Program-made: the position numbers and the translations under genes
Part shown: one piece after another, positions 41,446-49,448 of the stretch
Numbering within the stretch: position 1 is the stretch's first letter
Layout: every line of letters begins with the position of its first letter
Source of the DNA: Anaerolineales bacterium
GTDB lineage: Bacteria > Chloroflexota > Anaerolineae > Anaerolineales > UBA6663
Assembly (NCBI GenBank): GCA_020850595.1
Contig: JADZEK010000054.1
Coordinates: 62,001 to 126,000, forward strand
Direction of reading: 5' to 3'
DNA: 64,000 nucleotides
The notes under the pieces: generated by a model
Database searches by the model: none
The model's input: only the letters and a program-made list of their open reading frames with translations
What the model was told of the DNA's origin: nothing

Positions 41446-42885
41446 CTACGGGGCGCGGGCGGCCGGGTTGCCCGCGGCGGCCGGCGGTTCGTTCCACGCG
41501 GCCGGCCAGCGCACCGCCCCGCCCGCCCGCACGTGCGCGCGGATGTCAGCCACCACCGCCGGCGAGCGCCACCACGCCGCGCCGCCCTGCGCCCGCCAGT
41601 GCTCCAACCAGTGCCCCAGGCGCGCTTCCGCCAGCACATAGCCCGCCGGGTAGATCGAAAGCGCCGCCGTGAACGGCTCCAGCCGAGCGAACCCGGCGGG
41701 CAGCGCCACGCCCGTAAACGCCAGCATGTTGGCCGCGAAGGCGGCTTCAACCACCGGCCACGGCTGGGCCTCCAGCCAGGCATCCAACACCGTCAGGGCC
41801 GCCGCGCCCAGCCACGCCCCGGTGAGCAGGCGCTTGAATGCCGCGAACTCCAGCAGTTGATCTACCTCTGCCGCGTTCAGGCCAAACTGCTCCTCCAGAA
41901 AAAGCGGCTCCGCCAGCAGCCACTCGAACAGCGTGGAGAAGACCTCGTGCGTGCCGCTGGCGATCCAGTAGCGGTCGAGGAACGATCGCCCCGCGTCAAT
42001 ACCCGAGAAGTGCACGGCATGGCCTAACTCGTGATACAGCATGTCAACCAAATGGTGCGCCGTGGCCGTGCGCACCGACACGCGCACGTCACCGGGTACC
42101 CGCACCGGCCAGCAGAACGCGCCCGGATACTTGCGCGGACGATCCTCCACATCCACCGTCACCGCCTCCAGCGCAAAGCCCAGCCGCCGAAACGCAGCCA
42201 ACGCCTCGGGCACCGCCGCCTCGGCCGTAAACATCGGCGCGCCAGGGGCATACATCAGGTTGAGGTACAGCCCGCGCAGTTCGGCCGGCCCGGCCGAGCG
42301 GCCAAATACCTGCCCGCTCAACCGGTCGGCTGCCGCCTTAAACGCCGCTTGGCCGGCCTGCCCCACACGCACTAGCAGCGCGCGCAGCTCCGGCACGCCC
42401 AGCCCCTCACGCGCCGCGAAGGTGTGCACGGGCGTCAGGCCATACGCCCCGTAGTCGGCCCGCGCCTGCTCAATGCGGGCCTCCAGCGCGGGGGTGGCGT
42501 GAACCGAGTGCGCCACTACTTCGTCAAACCCGGCTTGCAGCGCCGTCGCCGACCCAGCGCAGGCGCGTTCATAGGACTTCCAGTTGCGCCAGGTCAACGG
42601 CTGGCCGTCCACGGTCAGCTTCACCGCCGGCCGGTAGGTGTCCAGCGCCGCATAGACCGCCTGATCGTGCCCCAACCGTCTAACTTCCGCCTGCCCTTCA
42701 ATGGCAAATAGCCGGTACGCCTCTGGACCGCCGGCCAGGAGCTGCGCATAAAGCCCGCTCAGCGCCGCGGCCGGCGCCGCATAGGCTTCCGGCGCCACCG
42801 GCAGCCCCGCTTCTTCATCACACAAACACGCATTGAGGGCAGCCGTCGCCGCCTCCAGCGCCGCCTCCACGTTGTCCCAGGGCAT
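41446..42885 (-). CDS. M3-like zinc metalloprotease-fold protein (HELGH)
   Basis: 479 residues from the ATG at 42885, six bases after a TATAAT. The zinc site is YHELGHAVHFSG near 283-294, and the likely third ligand lies in THEVFSTLFEWL about 30 residues on, the order seen in M3 (thimet oligopeptidase) and similar gluzincins. The rest is helical with Trp and Leu. It is shorter than M3 enzymes (about 600-680) and might be an M3-related cytoplasmic peptidase. No signal peptide is seen. It is the first gene of the HELGH-zinc ribbon-zinc ribbon run. Confidence 0.7.
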   Translation of the reverse strand: MPWDNVEAALEAATAALNACLCDEEAGLPVAPEAYAAPAAALSGLYAQLLAGGPEAYRLFAIEGQAEVRRLGHDQAVYAALDTYRPAVKLTVDGQPLTWRNWKSYERACAGSATALQAGFDEVVAHSVHATPALEARIEQARADYGAYGLTPVHTFAAREGLGVPELRALLVRVGQAGQAAFKAAADRLSGQVFGRSAGPAELRGLYLNLMYAPGAPMFTAEAAVPEALAAFRRLGFALEAVTVDVEDRPRKYPGAFCWPVRVPGDVRVSVRTATAHHLVDMLYHELGHAVHFSGIDAGRSFLDRYWIASGTHEVFSTLFEWLLAEPLFLEEQFGLNAAEVDQLLEFAAFKRLLTGAWLGAAALTVLDAWLEAQPWPVVEAAFAANMLAFTGVALPAGFARLEPFTAALSIYPAGYVLAEARLGHWLEHWRAQGGAAWWRSPAVVADIRAHVRAGGAVRWPAAWNEPPAAAGNPAARAP

Positions 42886-42891
42886 GGCACG

Positions 42892-42940
42892 ATTATAGCC
42901 TGTCCCGCCCCAGCAATCTCGCACCGGCGCATGCTACAAT
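42892..42940. promoter_or_regulatory. Divergent -10 elements for the HELGH gene and nifS
   Basis: On the minus strand TATAAT (42897-42892) ends six bases before the ATG at 42885. On the plus strand TACAAT (42935-42940) ends nine bases before the nifS ATG at 42950. Neither start has a Shine-Dalgarno, so both look leaderless or nearly so. The whole intergenic gap is 64 bases. Confidence 0.6.
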
Positions 42941-42949
42941 GCCCTATAC

Positions 42950-44110
42950 ATGGAGCCGATCTACCTTGACTACGCGGCCACCACGCCGCTCGATCCGCGT
43001 GTGCTCACAGCCATGCTGCCGTATTTCAGCGGCGAGTTCGGCAACCCCCACTCGATCCATCGCTGGGGGCAGCGCGCCGAACACGCCGTCGAAGCCGCTC
43101 GCGCCGCCGCGGCCCTGGTGCTGCACTGCCGGCCGGACGAAATCATCTTTACCAGCGGCGGCTCGGAGGCCGATAACCTCGCCGTCCGCGGCGCGGCCCT
43201 GGCCGAGCGCGAGCGGCGTGGCGCCAACCACCTCATCACCACGCCCGTGGAGCACGCCGCCGTCCTCGCCACGATGCGCCAGCTGCGCGACCATTTCGGC
43301 TTTGATCTCACCCTTCTGCCCGTTGATGCCACTGGGCGCGTTTCACCTGCGGAGGTCGCGGCGGCCTTGCGGCCTGACACCGCCGTCGTCGCCGTCTGCT
43401 ACGCCTGCAACGAGATCGGCACCGTTCAGCCCCTGCCCGAGATTGCCGCCGCCTGCCGCGCCGCCGGCGCGCGCCTGCACACCGATGCGGTGCAGGCCGC
43501 CAGCCAACTCGACCTGAACGTCCAGGCGCTCGGCGTAGACTCGCTGGCCCTCGGCGCGCACAAGCTCTATGGTCCTAAGGGCGTGGGGCTGCTCTACGCC
43601 CGCGCGGGCCGGCCGCTGCTGCCTATGCAAACCGGCGGCGACCACGAGGCGGCGCGGCGGGCAGGCACGCACAACGTTCCCGGCGTCGTCGGGCTGGCCG
43701 AGGCCCTGCGCCTCACCGATGCCGAGCGCGCCGCGCACAACGCGCGCTTCACCGCCTTGCGTGACCGCCTCATTGACGGCGTGCTCGCCGCCATCCCGCA
43801 CAGTGCCCTCACCGGCCATCGCACCGAGCGCCTGCCCAATCACGCTTCTTTTGTTTTGGAGGGCGTTGACGGCAACGAGCTGCTCATGCACCTCGACCTG
43901 GCCGACATCGGCGCGTCTTCAGGCTCCGCCTGCAAGACCGGCGACCCGGAACCGAGCGAGGTCTTGTTGGCCCTCGGGCTGCCGCGCGCCTGGGCGCTTG
44001 GCTCGCTGCGCCTGACCCTGGGCCGCGCCACGACAGACGACCACATTGACCGGGTCTTGGCGGTATTGCCGGGCCTGGTCACCAAACTCCGCGCCGCTCT
44101 GCCGGCGTAA
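42950..44110 (+). CDS. Cysteine desulfurase (NifS/IscS family)
   Basis: 386 residues, PLP aspartate-aminotransferase fold. MEPIYLDYAATTPLDPRVL is the family start. The Schiff-base Lys is Lys205 in LGAHKLYGPKGVG, and the catalytic Cys is Cys328 in ASSGSACKTGDPEPS, the class I (long, mobile loop) form. It releases sulfur from cysteine as an enzyme persulfide. The following mnmA gene makes tRNA thiolation the immediate use; Fe-S assembly for PFOR/NuoEF is also possible. Start by position: the ATG follows the -10. Confidence 0.94.
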   Translation: MEPIYLDYAATTPLDPRVLTAMLPYFSGEFGNPHSIHRWGQRAEHAVEAARAAAALVLHCRPDEIIFTSGGSEADNLAVRGAALAERERRGANHLITTPVEHAAVLATMRQLRDHFGFDLTLLPVDATGRVSPAEVAAALRPDTAVVAVCYACNEIGTVQPLPEIAAACRAAGARLHTDAVQAASQLDLNVQALGVDSLALGAHKLYGPKGVGLLYARAGRPLLPMQTGGDHEAARRAGTHNVPGVVGLAEALRLTDAERAAHNARFTALRDRLIDGVLAAIPHSALTGHRTERLPNHASFVLEGVDGNELLMHLDLADIGASSGSACKTGDPEPSEVLLALGLPRAWALGSLRLTLGRATTDDHIDRVLAVLPGLVTKLRAALPA

Positions 44111-44305
44111 GTCGAACGGCGCGAGCATGCGAGCCTGGCTCAGTTGGTGGTTTCGGTTCCTAACACGCATGGCGGCCTGGCCGCGAAACCTGCCGGTGCG
44201 GCCTGGCGCGCTGCGGCAGCACCAGCGCTGGGTGCCGACCGGCCGCGCCGGCTCATGCAACCCCAGCCCAACAAGTCATGCGAGTCTGCCTTGGAGCGCA
44301 CGGTA

Positions 44306-45406
44306 ATGGTTAGCAACGGTATTCGCGTCGTGGTCGCCATGTCTGGCGGCGTGGATAGCTCCGTGGCCGCGGCCTTGCTCAAGACCCAGGGGTATGACGT
44401 CATCGGCCTCATGCTGCGCCTATGGGGTGAGCCTGAGGCCGCCGGCAGCGTCTACAACCGCTGCTGCTCGCCCGACGCGGTCGCGCAGGCGCGGCGCGTG
44501 GCCGAACAACTCGACCTCCCGTTCTACGTCCTCGACGCCCAGGCCGCCTTCAAGCAGCGTGTGGTGGACTTCTTCGTGGACAGCTACGTGGCCGGCGTGA
44601 CCCCCAACCCGTGCCTGGAGTGCAACCGCCACATCCGCTGGGAGTTTCTGCTGAACAAAGCCCTCGCCCTCGACGCCGCCTACCTAGCCACCGGCCACTA
44701 CGCCCAGGTGCGCGCCGTGCGAGAGGGCGCCGGCACACGTTACGAGCTGCTGGCGGGCGTAGACGCCCAGAAGGATCAATCCTACGTCCTGAGCGTCATG
44801 GGCCAAGCCCAGCTCCAGCACGCCCTATTCCCGGTCGGCGGTTATACCAAGCCCGAGATTCGCCAGATCGCCCGTGACCACCGACTGCCGGTGGCTGAGC
44901 GCGCCGAAAGCCAAGACTTGTGCTTCTTGGCCGACAACGACTACCGCCGTTTCCTGCGCGACCACGCCGCCGCGGCGCTGCGGCCCGGCCCCATCGTGCG
45001 GGCCGACGGCGCCATCGTCGGCGAGCACACTGGGTTGGCCAACTACACCATCGGCCAGCGCAAGGGCATCGGCGTCACCGGTCCGGAGGCGCTCTACGTC
45101 ATCGGCACCCTTCCCGAGACCAACGTCCTGGTCGTCGGCCCGGCCGAAGCGCTGGGCCACGATCACCTGACGGCCGCGCGCGTGAACTGGGTGGCGGGCG
45201 CGCCGCCCGCCGGGCCGTTCCGCGCCCAGGTCAAAATCCGCTACAAGGCCGCGCCTGCCTGGGCCATCGTCACCCCTCTGCCTGACGGGCGGGTGGCAGT
45301 CCAGTTCGAGGCGCGGCTGCGCGATATCACCCCCGGCCAGGCCGCCGTCTTCTACGACGGGGCCATTTGTCTGGGCGGGGGCATCATCCAACGGGAGGCG
45401 CCGTGA
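44306..45406 (+). CDS. mnmA: tRNA-specific 2-thiouridylase
   Basis: 366 residues. The PP-loop is RVVVAMSGGVDSSVAAALL. The catalytic Cys pair is Cys103 (NPCLECN) and Cys206 (SQDLCFLADN), matching the enzyme that activates U34 of tRNA (Glu, Gln, Lys) with ATP and inserts sulfur. NYTIGQRKGIGVTG is the central conserved loop. GGAG stands ten bases upstream of the ATG at 44306; an in-frame upstream stretch of 54 codons is low-complexity. The sulfur donor is presumably the NifS product just upstream through a relay. Ends four bases into the next gene. Confidence 0.96.
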   Translation: MVSNGIRVVVAMSGGVDSSVAAALLKTQGYDVIGLMLRLWGEPEAAGSVYNRCCSPDAVAQARRVAEQLDLPFYVLDAQAAFKQRVVDFFVDSYVAGVTPNPCLECNRHIRWEFLLNKALALDAAYLATGHYAQVRAVREGAGTRYELLAGVDAQKDQSYVLSVMGQAQLQHALFPVGGYTKPEIRQIARDHRLPVAERAESQDLCFLADNDYRRFLRDHAAAALRPGPIVRADGAIVGEHTGLANYTIGQRKGIGVTGPEALYVIGTLPETNVLVVGPAEALGHDHLTAARVNWVAGAPPAGPFRAQVKIRYKAAPAWAIVTPLPDGRVAVQFEARLRDITPGQAAVFYDGAICLGGGIIQREAP

Positions 45407-45678
45407 CGCTGCAAGCATTGCTGCTGGGGTTTGCCCTGTCTACGATCTACGGCGCGGCGTTTCACCTGTGGCTGGGCGGTTCGTCGCGCCGACTGGCGCT
45501 CTACCTCATGGCGGGCTGGTTGGGCTTCGCGCTCGGCCATTTTGTCGGGTCGGCGCTGAATATCGCCGTTCTGCGCGTCGGCCAACTTAACGTCTTCAGC
45601 GCCACCGTCGGCAGCCTGGTGGCGCTCGGCGCGGCGCGTGTGCTGGTGCTCACCGAAGGAATGAGCAGCCAAAAGTAG
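45403..45678 (+). CDS. Small membrane protein co-translated with mnmA
   Basis: 91 residues from a GTG that overlaps the mnmA stop (GTGA), with GGGAGG upstream. Three hydrophobic helices are visible (ALLLGFALSTIYGAAFHLWL, ALYLMAGWLGFALGHFVGSA, VFSATVGSLVALGAARVLVL). No family is recognised. Translational coupling to mnmA may be incidental. Confidence 0.7.
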   Translation: MTLQALLLGFALSTIYGAAFHLWLGGSSRRLALYLMAGWLGFALGHFVGSALNIAVLRVGQLNVFSATVGSLVALGAARVLVLTEGMSSQK

Positions 45679-45704
45679 GGGTTCGATAGGGTGGTATTTT
45701 CCGC

Positions 45705-45710
45705 TATAAT
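45705..45710 (+). promoter_or_regulatory. -10 element of the DUF948-like/YtxH unit
   Basis: TATAAT 22 bases before the ATG at 45733; the expected start is near 45717, giving a 16-base leader. A TATAGG follows at 45717-45722. Confidence 0.5.
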
Positions 45711-45732
45711 TTGGACTATAGGAACCCAGCGC

Positions 45733-46221
45733 ATGTCTACTTCCAGCAGCTATTCGCCGCCCCCGCGGACGGCGGCCCCGCCTGCCCCGGCGGCCAAGTC
45801 AGACGCAGACCAACCCATGACCGAGGGCCAGAAGCGAGCGGTTATCATCGTCGGCGTCCTTATCGCGGTCGCGGTCATCGCCGGCGCGATTGCCGGCGCC
45901 TTATGGCTGGTGGCTAACCCCACCACCGCCGCCTCGCTGCGCGACGTATTCATCATCTTCATGGCGCTGGTGTTCCTGCTCATCGGCGCGGCGCTGGTAG
46001 TGCTGATCTTCCAACTGGCAGTCTTGACCAACATGCTTCAGCACGAGATCAAGCCGATCCTAGACTCGACGAACGAGACCGTGAACACCCTGCGCGGCAC
46101 CACCGTCTTTATCAGCGACAACCTGGTTGAGCCGATCGTCAAGCTCAATAGCTACGTGGCCGCGATCGCGCAGATGGCAGACTCATTGGGCGCGCTGGGA
46201 CGCTTCGGGCGCAAGCGCTAG
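45733..46221 (+). CDS. Two-helix membrane protein with Pro-rich N-terminus
   Basis: 162 residues: a Ser/Pro/Ala-rich cytoplasmic-like tail (1-30), two membrane helices (AVIIVGVLIAVAVIAGAIAG and VFIIFMALVFLLIGAALVVL), then an amphipathic helix with ILDSTNETVNTLRGTTVFIS, a pattern like DUF948/methyl-accepting-type coiled coils. The YtxH-type gene follows by 51 bases with its own AAGGAG. The pair may act in envelope stress or cell-surface structure; this is inference from family company only. Confidence 0.75.
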   Translation: MSTSSSYSPPPRTAAPPAPAAKSDADQPMTEGQKRAVIIVGVLIAVAVIAGAIAGALWLVANPTTAASLRDVFIIFMALVFLLIGAALVVLIFQLAVLTNMLQHEIKPILDSTNETVNTLRGTTVFISDNLVEPIVKLNSYVAAIAQMADSLGALGRFGRKR

Positions 46222-46272
46222 TGACCGCCGGCCCCAGCGGCCCCGGCACGCTTTGGACTAAGGAGAAACCCC

Positions 46273-46674
46273 ATGGCAGACAGTGACAACGAAATCGGCG
46301 CCTTCCTGACAGGCTTCATCATTGGCGGGCTGGTCGGCGCGGCCGTGGCCCTGGTGACCGCGCCGCAGTCGGGCGAAGAGACGCGGATGCAGATTCGCGA
46401 GCGCAGCATCGAGCTGCGTGACCGCGCGATGGAGACAGCCGAAGAGACCCGCCGCCAGGCCGAAGAAGCCGCAGCCAAGGCCCGCGCCCGCGCCGAAGAG
46501 TTGGCCGCCGAGGCCCGCGCCAAGGCCGAAGAATTGCAGCAGAAGGGCAAGGCCGTCATCGCCGAGCAGCGCGGCAAGCTCGAGCAGGCCATTGACGCCG
46601 GCAAGAAGGCCGCCCAAAAGAAGAAGGGCGACAGCGACGGCGGAGCTGAAGCCGGAGCCGAAGCCGCGGCCTAA
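46273..46674 (+). CDS. YtxH-domain protein
   Basis: 133 residues. One N-terminal glycine-rich membrane helix (GAFLTGFIIGGLVGAAVALV) precedes TAPQSGEETRMQIRE, the typical YtxH signature. A long charged helix follows, rich in Glu, Ala and Lys (ELAAEARAKAEELQQKGKA), probably a coiled coil. AAGGAG precedes the ATG. YtxH proteins are general-stress proteins in Firmicutes, of unknown mechanism. Confidence 0.85.
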   Translation: MADSDNEIGAFLTGFIIGGLVGAAVALVTAPQSGEETRMQIRERSIELRDRAMETAEETRRQAEEAAAKARARAEELAAEARAKAEELQQKGKAVIAEQRGKLEQAIDAGKKAAQKKKGDSDGGAEAGAEAAA

Positions 46675-46703
46675 TCCGCTGCGCCTCTCGCTCCAATAAC
46701 AAA

Positions 46704-46743
46704 CAACAGCGGGCCAGTCGCATTGCCGACTGGCCCGCTGTTG
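46704..46743. terminator. Bidirectional terminator, 17-bp stem
   Basis: CAACAGCGGGCCAGTCG (46704-46720) is exactly complementary to 46727-46743 with a 6-base loop. It separates the YtxH gene from the convergent nnr gene. AATAACAAA on the left gives a U-rich run on the minus strand. Confidence 0.85.
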
Positions 46744-46762
46744 TCTGACAGTGCCGGGGCGG

Positions 46763-48397
46763 CTAGGCTGCTAGGTCGGCCTGCGCCTCGATCAACCCGG
46801 CCAGCACGTCGCCCGCCAGCACCGCCGCCGTGCTGCCCAGGCGCTGGGCGGCCAGCGTGCCCGCCAGCCCGTGCAAAAAGGCCCCGGTCACCGCCGCCTC
46901 ATACGGGGCCAGGCCCTGCGCCAGCAAGCCCGCGATGGCTCCGGCCAGCACGTCCCCCGTGCCCGCCCGCGCCAGCGCCGCCGTCGCGAATGGCTGGAGC
47001 GTCGCCCGGCCGTCCGGCGCGGCCACGACCGTGTAGGCGCCCTTCAGCACGACGACGTGCCCCCACTCAGCGGCAAATCGCTGCGCCGCGCCGACGCGGT
47101 CGGCCTCCAGGGCGTTCCTGTCCAGCCCGGTCAGCACCGCCATCTCGCCGGGGTGCGGGGTCAGCACCGTGGCGCGCGGCAGCTTGGCCGCCCAGCCTTC
47201 AATTTGCGCCAGCAGCTTTAGGCCGTCGGCATCCACTACCAGCGGCGGCAGCGCGGCCGGCGGATCAGCCTCCGCCGCCGCGGGCGCCAGGAAACCAAAG
47301 CTGCCGTGCCGGGCGCCGGCTACCTCCACGCCCAGCAGCCGCCGGATGAATGCCGCCGTTTCTTTCTCCAGCCCCAAACCCGGCCCCACCAGCAGCGCCT
47401 GCGCCTTGGGCAGCGCCTCGCGCAGCACATCGGCCGCGCTAGCGGCAATCACGCCCAGCTCGTGCGGCAGGATCAGCCACGTCGCTTCCGGCAGCTGCCC
47501 GGCCAGAATGGCATGCAGCGGCATCGGCACGGCCAGCGTCACCAGGCCCGCCCCCACCCGGTAAGCCGCCGCGCCCGACAAGTAGGCGGCGCCGGTGTAG
47601 TTCACCGATCCGGCCGCCACCACCACGCGCCCGAACGTGCCCTTGTGCGCGTAGCGCGGGCGCGCCGGCAGCAGCGCCCGCACAGCGTCTTCTGTGGCCA
47701 GGTCCAGCGCCACGCTTTCCAACTCGGGCAGCGCCCGGTCTTCCAGGCCAATATCGGCCACGGCCAGGTCGCCCACAGCTTCCGCGCCTGGGAAGACCAA
47801 CTGCCCGCGCTTGACGGCCGCGAATGTTACCGTGGCGTCGGCGGCGAGCGTCAGCGGGTCGAGTTCGCCCGTGTCACAATTCAAGCCCGAGGGACAGTCC
47901 ACCGCCACGATCAGCGGACGCGGGCTATCGCGCTCGGCCAGGTGCTTGCCCACCTGCTTGAGCAGATCGGCAGCCTTGCCGCTCAGCGGCAGGCGCACGC
48001 CGGTGCCGAACACCGCGTCTACCAGCACCGTGACGCCGCCCATCAGGTTCTTGAGCACCCGCCAGCGGGTGTCGTTCTCGGCATCCGCCACGAAGATGCT
48101 CTTCTGGCGCAGGCGCTGCACCTTCGGGTCGCTCTCGTCGAGCGGCTTGGCGGCATACACCGAGACGCTCGCGCCGGCCTCGGCCAGGCGATGGGCGGCC
48201 ACCAACCCGTCGCCGCCGTTGTTGCCCGAGCCGGTGAGGACGACGATCTTGTCATCATCCAACGCTTCCAGCCGCGCCAGCACGTGTTCGGCCACGGCGT
48301 TCCCCGCGGCGTCCATCATCATGGCATAGGTGACACCCGCCTGGTCGGCGGCGGCCTCTATCACCTTCATTTGGTCAACCGTAACGATTTTGGTCAT
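46763..48397 (-). CDS. nnr: Bifunctional NAD(P)H-hydrate epimerase/ADP-dependent dehydratase
   Basis: 544 residues: YjeF_N epimerase domain (1-215) with GSGNNGGDGLVAAHRLAEAG, and the ribokinase-like dehydratase domain (230-530) with AAGSVNYTGAAYLSG and the catalytic GTGDVLAGAIAGLLAQG near the end. It repairs the damaged cofactors NADHX and NADPHX. The start is the ATG at 48397; earlier in-frame starts at 48433 and 48586 add Arg-rich residues and overlap the next gene. It is last in the minus-strand set with the epimerase and aldehyde dehydrogenase. Confidence 0.94.
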   Translation of the reverse strand: MTKIVTVDQMKVIEAAADQAGVTYAMMMDAAGNAVAEHVLARLEALDDDKIVVLTGSGNNGGDGLVAAHRLAEAGASVSVYAAKPLDESDPKVQRLRQKSIFVADAENDTRWRVLKNLMGGVTVLVDAVFGTGVRLPLSGKAADLLKQVGKHLAERDSPRPLIVAVDCPSGLNCDTGELDPLTLAADATVTFAAVKRGQLVFPGAEAVGDLAVADIGLEDRALPELESVALDLATEDAVRALLPARPRYAHKGTFGRVVVAAGSVNYTGAAYLSGAAAYRVGAGLVTLAVPMPLHAILAGQLPEATWLILPHELGVIAASAADVLREALPKAQALLVGPGLGLEKETAAFIRRLLGVEVAGARHGSFGFLAPAAAEADPPAALPPLVVDADGLKLLAQIEGWAAKLPRATVLTPHPGEMAVLTGLDRNALEADRVGAAQRFAAEWGHVVVLKGAYTVVAAPDGRATLQPFATAALARAGTGDVLAGAIAGLLAQGLAPYEAAVTGAFLHGLAGTLAAQRLGSTAAVLAGDVLAGLIEAQADLAA

Positions 48398-48434
48398 CGT
48401 CTCTACCTGCTCCTGCGCCAGGGATGCGGTCATT

Positions 48435-49448
48435 TTACCCGATCGGGCGCGCCCCGCGCCGGCGGTAGAGTCCGGCCGACCAATACCATTCCAGCGTTTG
48501 GCGCGCGCCGGCCTCAAACGGCGTGGCCCGAAACCCCAGGTCAGACTCCGCAAGCGCGCTGGAGACCCGCCAATCGTGGAAGACATAATTCGCCAGGTTG
48601 AGCGGGTAGTACGGCTCGCGGCCGGTGCGCTCGGCCCGATGGGTAGACCAGCGGGCTAGCGCCAGCATGGCAGCGGCGGGCACGTTGAGGCGAAAGGCCG
48701 GGAGGCCCGCCAGGCAGCTGATAGTGCGGTTGACCTCGGCGTGGGTCAGCGACGCGCCGCTGACGTTGTAGACCGCCCCCGGCCGTCCGGCGCGCAGCGC
48801 GGCCACGCAGACCCGCGCCACATCGGGCACGAAGGCCGGGAATGTCATCCGCCGGCCGTTATGCACCTGAATGAGCAGGCCCTTCAGCGGGTCTTCAAAG
48901 AACAGGCGGTTAAAAGCATAGCGCCCCCACGGTCCGTAGAACGCGCCGGGACGCAGGATGACGGCCGGCAACCCAGTGGCCCGCTGGTATTCGCGCACCA
49001 GGTCTTCCCCGGCCAGCTTGCTGCGCTGATAGGCATCGGCGGGGCGGCACGGGGTGGCTTCGGTGAGCGTTTGGCCGGCAGGCGGATAGCCGATAACGGC
49101 CAGCGTCGAGATGTGCACGAGACGCTTCACCTGGAGGCGGCCGGCCGCCTCCAGGACATTGGCCGTGCCATGCACGTTGGTGCGCTCAAAGTCGCCGGCC
49201 GCGCCCCACAAGCGGAACAAGCCCGCCGCGTGGATGACAGCGTCGCAGCCGGCCAGGGCGGCCTCCAGCGAGGCGGCGTCAGTCACATCACCTGGGGCCA
49301 GCTCGGCCCCCAGGGCTTGCAGCTGGCGCACATCACTCGTCGGCCGCACCAACGCGCGGACGACTGCACCGCTGGCGGCTAATTCAGCGGCAAGGCTATG
49401 GCCGAGAAAACCCGTAGCGCCGGTAACGAGGATGCGCTCAACGGCCAT
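48435..49448 (-). CDS. NAD-dependent epimerase/dehydratase (HpnA-like extended SDR)
   Basis: 337 residues of the extended SDR family. Cofactor loop ILVTGATGFLGHSLAAEL near 5-22; catalytic Tyr-x3-Lys in YQRSKLAGEDL; GPWGRYAFNRLFFEDPLKG and VYNVSGASLTHAEVNR downstream. It resembles the HpnA/sugar or isoprenoid-linked reductases. The substrate is unknown. The start overlaps the aldehyde dehydrogenase end by 11 bases, so it belongs to the same transcript, followed by nnr. Confidence 0.88.
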   Translation of the reverse strand: MAVERILVTGATGFLGHSLAAELAASGAVVRALVRPTSDVRQLQALGAELAPGDVTDAASLEAALAGCDAVIHAAGLFRLWGAAGDFERTNVHGTANVLEAAGRLQVKRLVHISTLAVIGYPPAGQTLTEATPCRPADAYQRSKLAGEDLVREYQRATGLPAVILRPGAFYGPWGRYAFNRLFFEDPLKGLLIQVHNGRRMTFPAFVPDVARVCVAALRAGRPGAVYNVSGASLTHAEVNRTISCLAGLPAFRLNVPAAAMLALARWSTHRAERTGREPYYPLNLANYVFHDWRVSSALAESDLGFRATPFEAGARQTLEWYWSAGLYRRRGARPIG

